DNA of 64,000 nt, taken from contig NZ_CP048632.1 of assembly GCF_010669145.1 (NCBI RefSeq), positions 2,810,501 through 2,874,500 of the forward strand, in the 5' to 3' direction. Positions within the stretch are counted from its first letter, which is position 1. Each line of letters opens with the position of its first letter. The position numbers and the translations under genes were made by a program. Below are positions 56,178-64,000 of the stretch, in pieces. The notes under the pieces are model-generated. The model did no database searches, was not told the DNA's origin, and saw nothing but the letters and a program-made list of their open reading frames with translations. Source of the stretch: Rhizobium oryzihabitans. GTDB taxonomy: Bacteria; Pseudomonadota; Alphaproteobacteria; Rhizobiales; Rhizobiaceae.

Positions 56178-57872
56178 TCAGATCAGCGCAAACCGATCCA
56201 CATCCACCATGCCCATGTCTGAAATCTTGAGATGCGGGATGACCGGCAGGGGCAGGAAGGCAACCTGCAGGAAGGGTTCCTCCAGCGTCGTGCCGAGTGC
56301 ATAGGCGGCCTTGCGCAGGGTGTGAAGCGTATCGCGCACCGTTTCGTAAGGTTCGAGGCTCATCAGGCCGGCGACGGGAAGCGGGATTTCGCCGGTTACC
56401 TTGCCGTCTTCGACCACCACGAAACCGCCCTTGATTTCACCGAGCCGGTTGGCGGCCAGCGCCATGTCGTCCTCGTTCACGCCGACAACGCAGATATTGT
56501 GGCTGTCATGGCCGACGGTGGATGCGATGGCGCCTTTTTTCAGGCCGAAGCCCTGCACGAAGCCGTTGGCGTGGTTGCCGTTCTTGCCGTGGCGTTCGAT
56601 GACGGCGACCTTGATGATGTCGTTCTCGAGATCGACGGTCGTCTGGTTGCCATCCGTCGGCAGCCTGTAGCGGCGGTGCTCGGTAATGATCTTGCCGGGA
56701 AGCACGCCCATGACGGGGGTCTCGCCTTCGGTAACCGGCACGCCGAAATGGGAGGCCAGCACCGGTCTTGCCTTGACGCTGTCGAGGCCGACGGGCGCGA
56801 CCGGCTTGCGGGTGGCAAACAGGGCGTCATCGACGATGCGGCCGCCGGAAAGCACCATGCCTGCCTTGCAGTTCTGCAGGCTGTCGATCACCACGAGGTC
56901 GGCGCGCCAGCCGGGAGCAATGAGACCGCGATCGCGCAGGCCGAAGGCCTTCGCGGCGGAAATCGAGGCGGCACGGTAGATGGCGAGCGGTTCCACGCCG
57001 CTGGCGATGGCCGTTCGGATCATATAATCGAGATGGCCCTGTTCGGCGATATCGAGCGGGTTGCGGTCATCCGTGCAGAGCGCAAGATAAGGCGAAAGGC
57101 GCTCGGTGATGACTGGCATCAGGGCATGCAGGTCTTTCGAGACCGAGCCTTCGCGCACCAGAATATGCATGCCCTTGCGGATTTTCTCCAGTGCCTCGGC
57201 AGCGCTCGTGCATTCATGTTCGGTGCGGATGCCGGCCGAGAGGTAGCCGTTCAACGCCGTTCCCGAAAGCAGCGGCGCATGCCCGTCTATATGCTGGCCC
57301 TGAAAGGCTTCCAGCTTCGCCATGCACACCGGGTCCTTGTGGATGACGCCGGGAAAATTCATGAATTCGGCAAGCCCGATGACCTTCGGATGATTGCGAA
57401 ACGGCAGCAGTTTTTCGATCGGCAGATCGGCGCCGGAGGTTTCCAGATGCGTTGCGGGCACGCAGGAGGAGAGCTGCACCCGGATGTCCATGATGGTTTC
57501 CATGGCGCTGTCGAGGAAGAACTGAAGCCCTTCCTCGCCGAGTACGTTGGCGATCTCATGCGGGTCGCAGATGGCCGTGGTGACGCCATAGGGCAAGACG
57601 CAGCGGTCGAATTCGTGCGGCGTGACGAGCGATGATTCGATATGAAGATGCGTATCGATGAAGCCCGGAACGACGATTTTTCCGGAAATATCGATTTCCC
57701 GGCGACCATTGTAGCTTTCGCCGGTTCCAACGATGGTATCGCCGCAGATGGCGATATCAGAGGCAACTAGTTCTCCCGTCACGAGATCGAAGAATCGTCC
57801 GCCTTTGAGGACCATATCTGCCGGTTCACGGCCTGTACCTTGATCGATGCGCGTTTCAAGTTTCGAATTCAT
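56178..57872 (-). CDS. ade: Adenine deaminase
   Basis: This is a 564-residue amidohydrolase of the AdeC type that turns adenine into hypoxanthine, feeding the XdhABC oxidase. It has [65 protein letters not shown] (metal ligands in HLHIESS and DPHEIA), [36 protein letters not shown], and [16 protein letters not shown] near the C-terminus. It starts at ATG 57872. The promoter region is strikingly A/T-rich. Confidence 0.94.
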   Translation of the reverse strand: MNSKLETRIDQGTGREPADMVLKGGRFFDLVTGELVASDIAICGDTIVGTGESYNGRREIDISGKIVVPGFIDTHLHIESSLVTPHEFDRCVLPYGVTTAICDPHEIANVLGEEGLQFFLDSAMETIMDIRVQLSSCVPATHLETSGADLPIEKLLPFRNHPKVIGLAEFMNFPGVIHKDPVCMAKLEAFQGQHIDGHAPLLSGTALNGYLSAGIRTEHECTSAAEALEKIRKGMHILVREGSVSKDLHALMPVITERLSPYLALCTDDRNPLDIAEQGHLDYMIRTAIASGVEPLAIYRAASISAAKAFGLRDRGLIAPGWRADLVVIDSLQNCKAGMVLSGGRIVDDALFATRKPVAPVGLDSVKARPVLASHFGVPVTEGETPVMGVLPGKIITEHRRYRLPTDGNQTTVDLENDIIKVAVIERHGKNGNHANGFVQGFGLKKGAIASTVGHDSHNICVVGVNEDDMALAANRLGEIKGGFVVVEDGKVTGEIPLPVAGLMSLEPYETVRDTLHTLRKAAYALGTTLEEPFLQVAFLPLPVIPHLKISDMGMVDVDRFALI

Positions 57873-58148
57873 GCGGGTTTTCTTCGGCTCCTGGTTTACG
57901 TCGTATGCGAGAATTTACAGTATTTACATTCTTGGGTTGTTTCTTGAGTTATTCATGTTGATTCTTTGTGTTTTAAATATAACGGGAGTAAAAAATTTTC
58001 ATATTTGTGTTATCTTATATTTAAAGTTCAGCATTTGAATAATTTTGGGAAAGTGTAACTTCATCTCTAAGGGCGGGCCGGTCCTGTGCTGGCGTTTCCA
58101 AGATAGCGGTTGAGGTTACCATCCCGGGAAGGAAAATAAAAGCGTCTG
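57873..58148. promoter_or_regulatory. A/T-rich divergent promoter region of ade and the HD-GYP gene
   Basis: The part 57900-58040 is far richer in A and T than neighbouring DNA (for example TTTAAATATAACGG and AAAAAATTTTCATATTTG-like runs). It is 276 bases long and lies between divergent genes. No repeat or binding-site consensus was recognised, and no purine riboswitch-like core was seen. Confidence 0.45.
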
Positions 58149-59096
58149 ATGCTCAAACGAATTTCCACCCAGCAATTGACTGTTGGCATGTTTATCGAAG
58201 CGGTCGAAGGAGCGTTTTCGAACAATGATTTTTTACGGCGGCACCGTTTCCTTTTGCGGCATGAGGAATTGATGCGTCAATTAAAACTGAGCGGCGCTGA
58301 GAGCATCATCATCAACACCGCCAAGGGTAGCGACATTGATGGCAGGCCGCGTTCGGCCGGAGCCGGTGCGCCAAAACCGGATAATTGCCCCGAAACGATC
58401 GCTGCCGTCACCCATGCCGTGCGCTCTGCCGCCGATGCAGTCGCCGAGACATTCGCGGTTGCCGAAGCCGGCGGCTGTGTGTCGTTGAAGGGCATGGCTT
58501 CAGCCGCGGGCAAGATTTCCGACGCGGTCCAGTCGAACCCGGCGATTTTCATCGGTGTCACCCGATTGAAATCGAAGGACGAAACGACTTTCGTGCATTC
58601 GGTTTCCGTCAGTGGATTGATGATCCATTTCGGTCATTATCTCGGACTGGACAGGGGAACGGTCGATCTGCTCGGCATCAGCGGGTTGCTGCACGATATC
58701 GGCAAGGTGGAAATTCCCTCGTCGATCCTCAACAAGGCAGAAGGGCTGAGCGCCAGCGAGCGGGAAATCATCAATCTTCACCCGGCTTTCGGCCGGGATA
58801 TATTGTCACGCAATGAACAGATGCCGGCCATGGTTCTCGACGTCTGCTTCAATCATCACGAACGGATAGATGGCGGCGGTTATCCAAGCGGGCGCGTCGG
58901 AAACGAAATCAGCCTTTACGCGCGGATTGCGGCAATCTGCGATGTTTATGACGCGGTCACCTCGGTGCGGCCCTACAAGAAGCCGTGGACAGCAAATGAC
59001 GCCCTGACCTGGATGCTGCGCCGGGAAGGTCATTTCGACCTGCAGCTTCTGAAGAAATTCGCGCTCTGCATCTCCGCCTCGCTGCCGAGGGGTTAA
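58149..59096 (+). CDS. HD-GYP domain cyclic-di-GMP phosphodiesterase
   Basis: This is a 315-residue protein. The N-terminal ~100 residues resemble DUF3391 (ISTQQLTVGMFIEAVEGAFSNNDFLRR). The C-terminal HD-GYP domain has the catalytic HDIGKVEIPSSILNK (HD), NLHPAFGRDIL, NHHERIDGGGYPSG (GYP-loop) and ARIAAICDVYDAVTSVRPYKKPW. Such enzymes degrade cyclic-di-GMP, which controls motility and biofilm. No membrane anchor is seen. Its stop overlaps the convergent GNAT gene by four bases. Confidence 0.92.
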   Translation: MLKRISTQQLTVGMFIEAVEGAFSNNDFLRRHRFLLRHEELMRQLKLSGAESIIINTAKGSDIDGRPRSAGAGAPKPDNCPETIAAVTHAVRSAADAVAETFAVAEAGGCVSLKGMASAAGKISDAVQSNPAIFIGVTRLKSKDETTFVHSVSVSGLMIHFGHYLGLDRGTVDLLGISGLLHDIGKVEIPSSILNKAEGLSASEREIINLHPAFGRDILSRNEQMPAMVLDVCFNHHERIDGGGYPSGRVGNEISLYARIAAICDVYDAVTSVRPYKKPWTANDALTWMLRREGHFDLQLLKKFALCISASLPRG

Positions 59097-59602
59097 TCGC
59101 CGAGGATGACCGCCATCTGCAGGCTGTCGGTGTAGTGCCCGTCGATCAGAACGGCGTCGCGTGCCCGGCCTTCATGCACGAAGCCGATCTTTTCATAGAG
59201 CGCAATCGCCCTTGCATTGTCAGCATGCACGCAGAGTTCGACGCGGTGCAGGCCGAGTTCGCGGGCCGCATCGAGTGCGCGCCTCATAAGCCGTGCGCCA
59301 AGCCCCCTGTCACGGTGCGGCGGCAGAATGCCGATGCCCAGCGCGCCGCGATGAGCATGGGTCGGTCTGCTTTCACGGCGAATATCGCACCAGCCGATCA
59401 CTTCGCCATCCGCAATCGCCACGAATTGCGGATGGTCGTTTTCGATCATGTCGAGAACGAAGGCGCGCACCGCTTCAAGCGGCGGCGCCTCCAGAAAGCT
59501 CAGATATTTGCGTTCGCGCGACACCGTGTCGAGAGCACGGTGAAAGCTTTCAACGTGCTCCGCGCGGATCGGCTCGATTGTGACGACGCCATCGCCCGTC
59601 AT
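59093..59602 (-). CDS. GNAT family N-acetyltransferase
   Basis: This is a 169-residue GNAT protein with SREPTHAHRGALGIGILPPHRDRGLGARLMRRAL-type motif A (as ALGIGILPPHRDRGLGARLM) and ARAIALYEKIGFVHEGRARDAVLIDG, like RimJ/phosphinothricin-type acetyltransferases. ATG 59602 overlaps the last base of the trpE(G) stop codon (TGATG), so the gene is coupled to trpE(G). The acceptor substrate is unknown. Its own stop shares four bases with the convergent HD-GYP gene. Confidence 0.88.
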   Translation of the reverse strand: MTGDGVVTIEPIRAEHVESFHRALDTVSRERKYLSFLEAPPLEAVRAFVLDMIENDHPQFVAIADGEVIGWCDIRRESRPTHAHRGALGIGILPPHRDRGLGARLMRRALDAARELGLHRVELCVHADNARAIALYEKIGFVHEGRARDAVLIDGHYTDSLQMAVILGD

Positions 59603-61791
59603 CACGCCGCTTTCGTTTTCGCCTTGCGGGTCAGATGCACCACGACATTTTCGATCATGCGCATGCCGGCGTCCTGGCCGAGCGTCATAATCGATTCCGG
59701 GTGGAACTGAACGGCAGCCACCGGCTCCTTGGCGTGTTCGATGCCCATGATCGTGCCATCCTCGCTTTCCGCCGTGATGATGAAATCACGCGGAAGGGTG
59801 GAGGGGTCGGCGAAGATCGAGTGGTAACGGCCGACGGTGACTTCCTTGCCGAGACCGGAGAAGACGAGGCCCGGTTCCAGCACGCGGATGCGTGAGGGCT
59901 TGCCGTGCATCGGCACCGCAAGCTGGCGAAGCTCGCCGCCATAGGCTTCCGCCAAAGCCTGAAGGCCGAGGCAGACGCCGAAGATCGGCAGGTCTCGGGC
60001 GCGGGCGGCCTTGATCGTCGCCTTGCAGTCGAAATCCGTCGGGCTGCCGGGTCCGGGCGAAAGCACGACGAGATCGGGCTGGAAGCGATCGAAGACCTCT
60101 GCTGCCACCGGCGTTCTGACTGTCGACACCGTTGCACCGGTCTGGCGGAAATAATTCGCCAGCGTGTGAACGAAGCTGTCCTCGTGATCGACCAGCAGGA
60201 TCTTGACGCCGGTGCCCACCTTGGCGGCATCACGCTTGGTGGCGGCGGCGTTGGTGCCTTTTGCGTCACGAATGGCGGCGATCATGGCGGAGGCCTTCAG
60301 TTCGGTTTCGGCTTCTTCTTCCTGCGGATTGGAATCGTTGAGCAGCGTCGCACCCGCACGCACCTCGGCAATGCCGTCCTTGATGCGGATGGTGCGCAGC
60401 GTCAGGCCCGTATTCATGTCACCGTTGAAACCGACCATGCCGATTGCGCCGCCATACCAGGCGCGCGGGCTCTTCTCATGGCCTTCGATGAAGCGCATGG
60501 CCCACAGCTTCGGCGCACCGGTGACGGTGACGGCCCAGGCGTGGCTGAGGAAACCGTCAAATGCGTCCATGTCATCGCGCAGGCGGCCTTCGATGTGGTC
60601 CACCGTGTGGATGAGGCGCGAATACATCTCGATCTGGCGGCGGCCGATGACCTTTACCGAACCCGGCTCGCAGACGCGGCTTTTGTCGTTACGGTCCACA
60701 TCCGAACACATGGTGAGTTCGGATTCGTCCTTCTTCGAATTCAGCAGTTTCAGGATCTGCTCGCTATCGGCAATCGGATCGTCACCGCGCTTGATGGTGC
60801 CGGAAATCGGGCAGGTCTCGATGCGGCGGCCGGAGACGCGTACGAACATTTCCGGCGAGGCGCCAACCAGATATTCCTGATGGCCGAGATTGATGAAGAA
60901 GGAATAGGGCGAAGGATTGATCGCCTTCAGGCGGCGTGAAATCGCCGACGGATTGCTCTCGCAACGCTCCATGAATTTCTGGCCGGGAACGACCTCAAAC
61001 AGATCGCCGCGGCGGAAGCTTTCCTTGGCCTTGACCACCAGTTCGGAATATTCGCCGGGACGGTGATCGCCCTTGGGCGGGATGGTATCGGTGGTTTTGA
61101 ACGGGTCGGGTGTGATCTCCGAAGACTTGCCGTCCGTCGTCACGCCGGCCTTTTCGAAATCGTAACGGTCGATCCAGGCCTTGGCGGAATAGTGGTCAAC
61201 GACGAGGATTTCGTCGGGCAGGAACAGGACCATGTCGCGCTGGTCTTCCGGGCGCGCCAGCGACAGCTTGATCGCATCGAACTGGAAGGCAAGATCGTAA
61301 CCGAAGGCGCCGAACAGGCCGATGGCCGAATCCGCATTCGAATAGAAGAGGTCGACGATGGCGCGCAGCGCCGTGAAGACAGTCGGGATTTTCGAACGCT
61401 CTTCCTCGGTGAAAACGCGGTCCGGTTCGTTGACGGTGAGATCGAGACGGCGCGTGGTGGAAGCGCCGAGGGTAAGATCGGGCGTGCCCTTCAGCTTTTC
61501 GGTGATGAAGGAAAGCAGCACTTCGCCGCGGCCATTATAGGCCTCGATCCACATCTTGCGGCCGAAACAGGAAATGCCGAGCGGCGGATCGACGATGGCC
61601 GTATCCCAGCGTGTGTAACGGCCCGGATATTCGTAGTTGGACGAAAAAACCGCGCCGCGATGGGAATCGAGCTTTTCGATATAGTTATCGATGGCGCTGG
61701 TGTAATCGGCGGGCCGGCGCTTTCGGCTGACCTTGATGCCGCCTTTCGTCTCGTAGGTTTCCGCTCCGTCATCCTGAATGATCGTTACCAT
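59602..61791 (-). CDS. trpE: Fused anthranilate synthase TrpE(G)
   Basis: This is a 729-residue single-chain anthranilate synthase, as known for Rhizobiaceae, in which the chorismate-using TrpE domain is fused to the glutamine amidotransferase TrpG. The TrpE domain has the motif [28 protein letters not shown] and [22 protein letters not shown], typical of the chorismate-binding fold. The TrpG domain holds Cys607 ([10 protein letters not shown]), His697 and Glu699 (FHPESIM), a class I triad. It makes anthranilate, the first tryptophan precursor. Expression is probably controlled by the leader with three Trp codons and the attenuator just upstream. Confidence 0.95.
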   Translation of the reverse strand: MVTIIQDDGAETYETKGGIKVSRKRRPADYTSAIDNYIEKLDSHRGAVFSSNYEYPGRYTRWDTAIVDPPLGISCFGRKMWIEAYNGRGEVLLSFITEKLKGTPDLTLGASTTRRLDLTVNEPDRVFTEEERSKIPTVFTALRAIVDLFYSNADSAIGLFGAFGYDLAFQFDAIKLSLARPEDQRDMVLFLPDEILVVDHYSAKAWIDRYDFEKAGVTTDGKSSEITPDPFKTTDTIPPKGDHRPGEYSELVVKAKESFRRGDLFEVVPGQKFMERCESNPSAISRRLKAINPSPYSFFINLGHQEYLVGASPEMFVRVSGRRIETCPISGTIKRGDDPIADSEQILKLLNSKKDESELTMCSDVDRNDKSRVCEPGSVKVIGRRQIEMYSRLIHTVDHIEGRLRDDMDAFDGFLSHAWAVTVTGAPKLWAMRFIEGHEKSPRAWYGGAIGMVGFNGDMNTGLTLRTIRIKDGIAEVRAGATLLNDSNPQEEEAETELKASAMIAAIRDAKGTNAAATKRDAAKVGTGVKILLVDHEDSFVHTLANYFRQTGATVSTVRTPVAAEVFDRFQPDLVVLSPGPGSPTDFDCKATIKAARARDLPIFGVCLGLQALAEAYGGELRQLAVPMHGKPSRIRVLEPGLVFSGLGKEVTVGRYHSIFADPSTLPRDFIITAESEDGTIMGIEHAKEPVAAVQFHPESIMTLGQDAGMRMIENVVVHLTRKAKTKAA

Positions 61792-61841
61792 TTCTTTCGC
61801 ACTTCCCGTTGTTCAGGCCCGATGACAGGCGGCAGAATAAC

Positions 61842-61870
61842 AAAAAAGCCGCCTGAAAATTCGGGCGGCT
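61842..61870 (-). terminator. trp attenuator terminator
   Basis: On the minus strand GCCGCCC-GAATTTTCAG-GGCGGC is followed by TTTTTT. The stem is six GC pairs with extra GAA/TTC pairing in the loop. It lies 51 bases before the trpE(G) start and 27 bases after the leader peptide stop, where a transcription attenuator is expected. Confidence 0.85.
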
Positions 61871-61896
61871 TGGACTTTGTCTGAAGACATGACTGG

Positions 61897-61941
61897 TCAA
61901 GGCCGCGTAAAGCTGCTCCACCACCAGTTAGCAATGTTCAT
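61897..61941 (-). CDS. trpL: trp operon leader peptide TrpL
   Basis: This 14-residue peptide MNIANWWWSSFTRP has three consecutive Trp codons (TGG TGG TGG at positions 6-8), followed by TGA. It parallels the known rhizobial leader peptide, which is also 14 residues long with a WWW run. No Shine-Dalgarno sequence precedes it, in agreement with leaderless translation known from Sinorhizobium. An alternative in-frame ATG at 61956 would give a 19-residue form (MNIVSMNIANWWW...). It should sense charged tRNA-Trp and control the downstream attenuator. Confidence 0.87.
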   Translation of the reverse strand: MNIANWWWSSFTRP

Positions 61942-62073
61942 AGACACGATGTTCATGGGAAAATTGTTAGCGTGCACAATTGGCCTTGGCAAGGGGATTC
62001 CGACGGCGGAATGAACCTTACCGGGCGCCGTCGCGTTCCTGCCCTGCCGAAACGGTCAGGAGTGCCCCGCAAA

Positions 62074-62994
62074 ATGCTTCATCGTCTGTGTCTTCTGGTG
62101 ATCAGCCTCGCATTGATTTCCGCTTCCGAACCGCCGCAGCAGGTGCCTGTGCCGCAACCGAAACCGGTTGAGGGGCAAGCCCCCGCCGGGGCAGAAAAGC
62201 CGGCGGACAAGGATATGCAAAAGCCGGGCGAAACGCCAAAGCCCACTCCCAAACCCGAGGTGCCGAAAGAGCCGCAACCCGATGGCAAGCAGCTGCCAGC
62301 CGGTAAAGGCGGCGATGGCGCAACGAAAGAGGGAGAGCGCAAGGAAGGCGAAAGCAGGGAGGGAGAGCAACCGAAACCGGCTGACGAGGCCGCAAAGCCT
62401 GAAGAGAAACAGGTGGAGCCGATGAAGCCGGAAGACCCGGCCGCGCTTCAGGCCTGCCTTGGCGCCTTGAAAGAGATCGGTGCGGAATTCAAGCAGCTTG
62501 AACCGATCCGGGATGAGGAGCAGGGCTGTGGCATTGAAGCGCCTATCGAGCTTTCCGTGGTTCTGCCGGGCATCAAGCTTGAACCATCAGGCACCATGCG
62601 CTGCGAGACCGCGCTTGCGCTATCGCGCTGGACCAGGGAGATGATGCTGCCCGCGGCGGCCCTTGCCCTGCCGGAGAAAAAGGTGACGGCGATCGCCAAT
62701 GCTTCGACCTATATCTGCCGCAACCGCAATAGTGCGGAAAACGGCAAGATTTCCGAGCACGCAAAGGGCAATGCCGTGGATATTTCCACCATCGCCTTCG
62801 ACAAGGGAGAGCCGCTGGTGATGAAGCCGCGCGGCGAGGATGGAACGCCGGAGGGTGCCTTCCAGCGTGCGATTACAGCCGCCGCCTGCCTGTTCTTCCG
62901 CACCGTTCTGTCCCCCGGCAGCGACGCCACCCATCAGGATCACCTGCATCTCGACGTGCTGGAACGAAAGGGTGACTATCTCTACTGCCGCTGA
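62074..62994 (+). CDS. Extensin family protein with Pro/Lys/Glu-rich linker
   Basis: This secreted protein of about 306 residues has a signal peptide (MLHRLCLLVISLALISA), a ~100-residue low-complexity stretch rich in P, K and E (QVPVPQPKPVEGQ, TPKPTPKPEVPKEPQP), then the extensin-like C-terminal domain. That domain carries GCGIEAPIELSVVL, MRCETALALSRW, ANASTYICRN, SEHAKGNAVDIS and HQDHLHLDV, which look like a metallopeptidase (zinc-ligand) arrangement. The function is unknown but probably linked to cell wall. ATG 62011 is an alternative start. Confidence 0.85.
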   Translation: MLHRLCLLVISLALISASEPPQQVPVPQPKPVEGQAPAGAEKPADKDMQKPGETPKPTPKPEVPKEPQPDGKQLPAGKGGDGATKEGERKEGESREGEQPKPADEAAKPEEKQVEPMKPEDPAALQACLGALKEIGAEFKQLEPIRDEEQGCGIEAPIELSVVLPGIKLEPSGTMRCETALALSRWTREMMLPAAALALPEKKVTAIANASTYICRNRNSAENGKISEHAKGNAVDISTIAFDKGEPLVMKPRGEDGTPEGAFQRAITAAACLFFRTVLSPGSDATHQDHLHLDVLERKGDYLYCR

Positions 62995-62995
62995 C

Positions 62996-63022
62996 AAAAA
63001 AGGGCGACCCGAAGGCCGCCCC
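62996..63022 (-). terminator. Terminator of the TonB-dependent receptor gene
   Basis: On the minus strand GGGCGGCC-TTCG-GGTCGCCC (one internal mismatch) is followed by TTTTTT, about 27 bases after the receptor stop codon. The convergent extensin gene ends just before it. Confidence 0.8.
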
Positions 63023-63048
63023 GACTGGAGTTGTTGTTTGAGACCTTG

Positions 63049-64000
63049 TTAGAACCTCTGGGTCAGAGAGATTTTGAAGGTGCGGCCCGGTTCGGAATAA
63101 TATTCATTCGCTTGCGAACCGGCGGTGCGTGCAGTGGCATAGTCGTAATACGTCTTGTCAAAGACGTTGTAGATGCCTGCGTTGATGCGGAGACCCTTGA
63201 CCTGTTCGGGTTCGTACCATGCCGTCAGATCTACGATGCCGTAACCCGGCGTTGCAAAATATGTTCTTTGACCGTTGGTGAGGATGTCCTTGCCGCGTCC
63301 GCCGTTAGCCGCGATCCAATCGATGCCGACACCCCAGGTTTCGGTGTCGTAAGCAGCGCTGATGACACCCTTCAGCGGTGAGACCGACTGGAGGAAGGTG
63401 TCATTGTCGAGGTTCTTGCCATTGGCATAGGCGAGGCCCCCGCGCAGGCTGAAGCCATTGTCGAAACGCACATGCGCCGAGAGTTCGGCACCGTAAATAC
63501 GGGCACGGTCCAAATTGACGCCGCGCGTAATGCCGCCTTGACGGTAGTTGTTCAGATCGTAACCGAGCGCTGCCGCCTGGCTTGCGGTGAGGCTGGTGGT
63601 TTCGATGAAGTTCTTATAGCGGTTGTAGAAGAGGTTGATGCGACCGCCGAGGTCCTCATCACCCAGGTTGGCGCCAATTTCGAAACCGTTGCTGGTTTCC
63701 GATTCAAGATTGGGATTGCCGAGCCGCAGGTAGGTGCCGGGGCCGCCGAAAACGCTATACAATTCGCCGGCGTTCGGCGCGCGAAAACCCATTGCCCATT
63801 GCGCGTAGAGTTCCACCTTGTCGGAAACGTCATAACCTGCACGCAGCTTCGGGGAAACGGCCACGTCGTCGAACTCGCCCGGGAGTGCAGGGCGGTTGGT
63901 GTTGCGGGCATATTCCGATGTCATTTTGGGTGTGTGCTCCACCCAGTCGAAACGCAGGCCGGGGGTCAGCGTGAAGCCGCTTTGGCCGAAGCCGATCTCG
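63049..64000 (-). CDS. TonB-dependent outer-membrane receptor, C-terminal part (5' end off window)
   Basis: The frame is open to the right edge, so about 317 C-terminal residues are visible. It is a beta-barrel of the TonB-dependent receptor family: DKVELYAQWAMGFRAPNAGELYSVFGGPG is the typical barrel motif before YLRLGNPNLESETSNGFEIG, and the last strand ends in TFKISLTQRF with terminal aromatic F, as outer-membrane proteins require. Similar sequences in agrobacteria are haem or haemoglobin receptors, so iron/haem uptake is the likely role, but the plug domain and TonB box lie outside the window. Confidence 0.9.
   Translation of the reverse strand, partial: EIGFGQSGFTLTPGLRFDWVEHTPKMTSEYARNTNRPALPGEFDDVAVSPKLRAGYDVSDKVELYAQWAMGFRAPNAGELYSVFGGPGTYLRLGNPNLESETSNGFEIGANLGDEDLGGRINLFYNRYKNFIETTSLTASQAAALGYDLNNYRQGGITRGVNLDRARIYGAELSAHVRFDNGFSLRGGLAYANGKNLDNDTFLQSVSPLKGVISAAYDTETWGVGIDWIAANGGRGKDILTNGQRTYFATPGYGIVDLTAWYEPEQVKGLRINAGIYNVFDKTYYDYATARTAGSQANEYYSEPGRTFKISLTQRF

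Larger units (their letters stand above)
61842..61956 (-). ncRNA. trp leader RNA (rnTrpL-type attenuator transcript)
   Basis: This region holds the leader peptide and the terminator. When Trp is abundant, ribosomes pass the Trp codons and the terminator forms, giving a short leader RNA. In Sinorhizobium the matching RNA acts in trans as sRNA; that role here is inference. A possible promoter on the minus strand is TTGCCA (61987-61992) and CTAACA (61965-61970), weak by consensus. Confidence 0.75.

Noticed and set aside
57873..58148. A purine riboswitch before adenine deaminase
   Set aside because: The conserved core loops of the purine aptamer are absent, and such riboswitches are not typical of alphaproteobacteria.

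Overview
The window looks like a stretch of the circular chromosome of an Agrobacterium (Agrobacterium tumefaciens complex, Rhizobiaceae). Reasons: the gguA-gguB-gguC sugar-transport cluster, a fused trpE(G) anthranilate synthase behind a Trp-Trp-Trp leader peptide, a phosphate-type glycolipid glycosyltransferase (agt), rhizobial interspersed palindromes, and high-GC coding DNA with short gaps. The assignment rests on recognised families and remembered gene order, not on a database search.

Layout. 1-3.4 kb: end of gguA, then gguB and gguC. 3.5-8.4 kb (minus strand): a VOC protein, an acetyltransferase, and a methyltransferase / transglutaminase-like / alpha-E / circularly permuted ATP-grasp cassette. 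8.9-14 kb: two EamA transporters, an L,D-transpeptidase, DoxX and an RhlE-type helicase. 14.5-18.2 kb: a 1232-residue hybrid sensor kinase. 18.2-21 kb: MnmD-like methyltransferase and a divergent FAD oxidoreductase with overlapping start codons, then a DUF1045 protein. 21.2-24.9 kb: ureide genes puuE-uraD-[mntA-hepT]-allA-uraH plus a phosphoesterase. 24.9-29.5 kb: D-Ala-D-Ala carboxypeptidase, TetR/SMR pair, lldD, TauE. 29.7-39.2 kb (mostly minus): guaD, puuD, LysR, xdhC, xdhB, xdhA. 39.4-51 kb: bdhA, an LLM flavoprotein, map, MFS, a BacA-like transporter, a polysaccharide deacetylase, NnrU, a TPR protein, der and two DUF proteins. 51.2-55.9 kb: agt, kdgK, a GH13 alpha-glucosidase and an aac(6')-like gene. 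56.2-64 kb: adenine deaminase, HD-GYP protein, acetyltransferase, trpE(G) with its attenuator, an extensin-family protein and a partial TonB-dependent receptor.

How it works together. The main theme is purine breakdown. Ade and GuaD deaminate adenine and guanine, XdhABC oxidises hypoxanthine and xanthine to urate, PuuD makes 5-hydroxyisourate, UraH and UraD give allantoin, PuuE gives allantoate, and AllA acts on ureidoglycolate. Allantoate amidohydrolase is not in the window. A HepT/MntA toxin-antitoxin pair sits inside the ureide run with start/stop overlaps.

Quality note. Five genes (L,D-transpeptidase, second EamA transporter, D-Ala-D-Ala carboxypeptidase, guaD, a small secreted protein) are each broken by a shift equivalent to one missing base, four of them at a run of four G or C. 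This looks more like homopolymer base-calling error than five real pseudogenes. At least four families of interspersed palindromic elements fill intergenic gaps. I saw no tRNA, rRNA, CRISPR, IS element or prophage.
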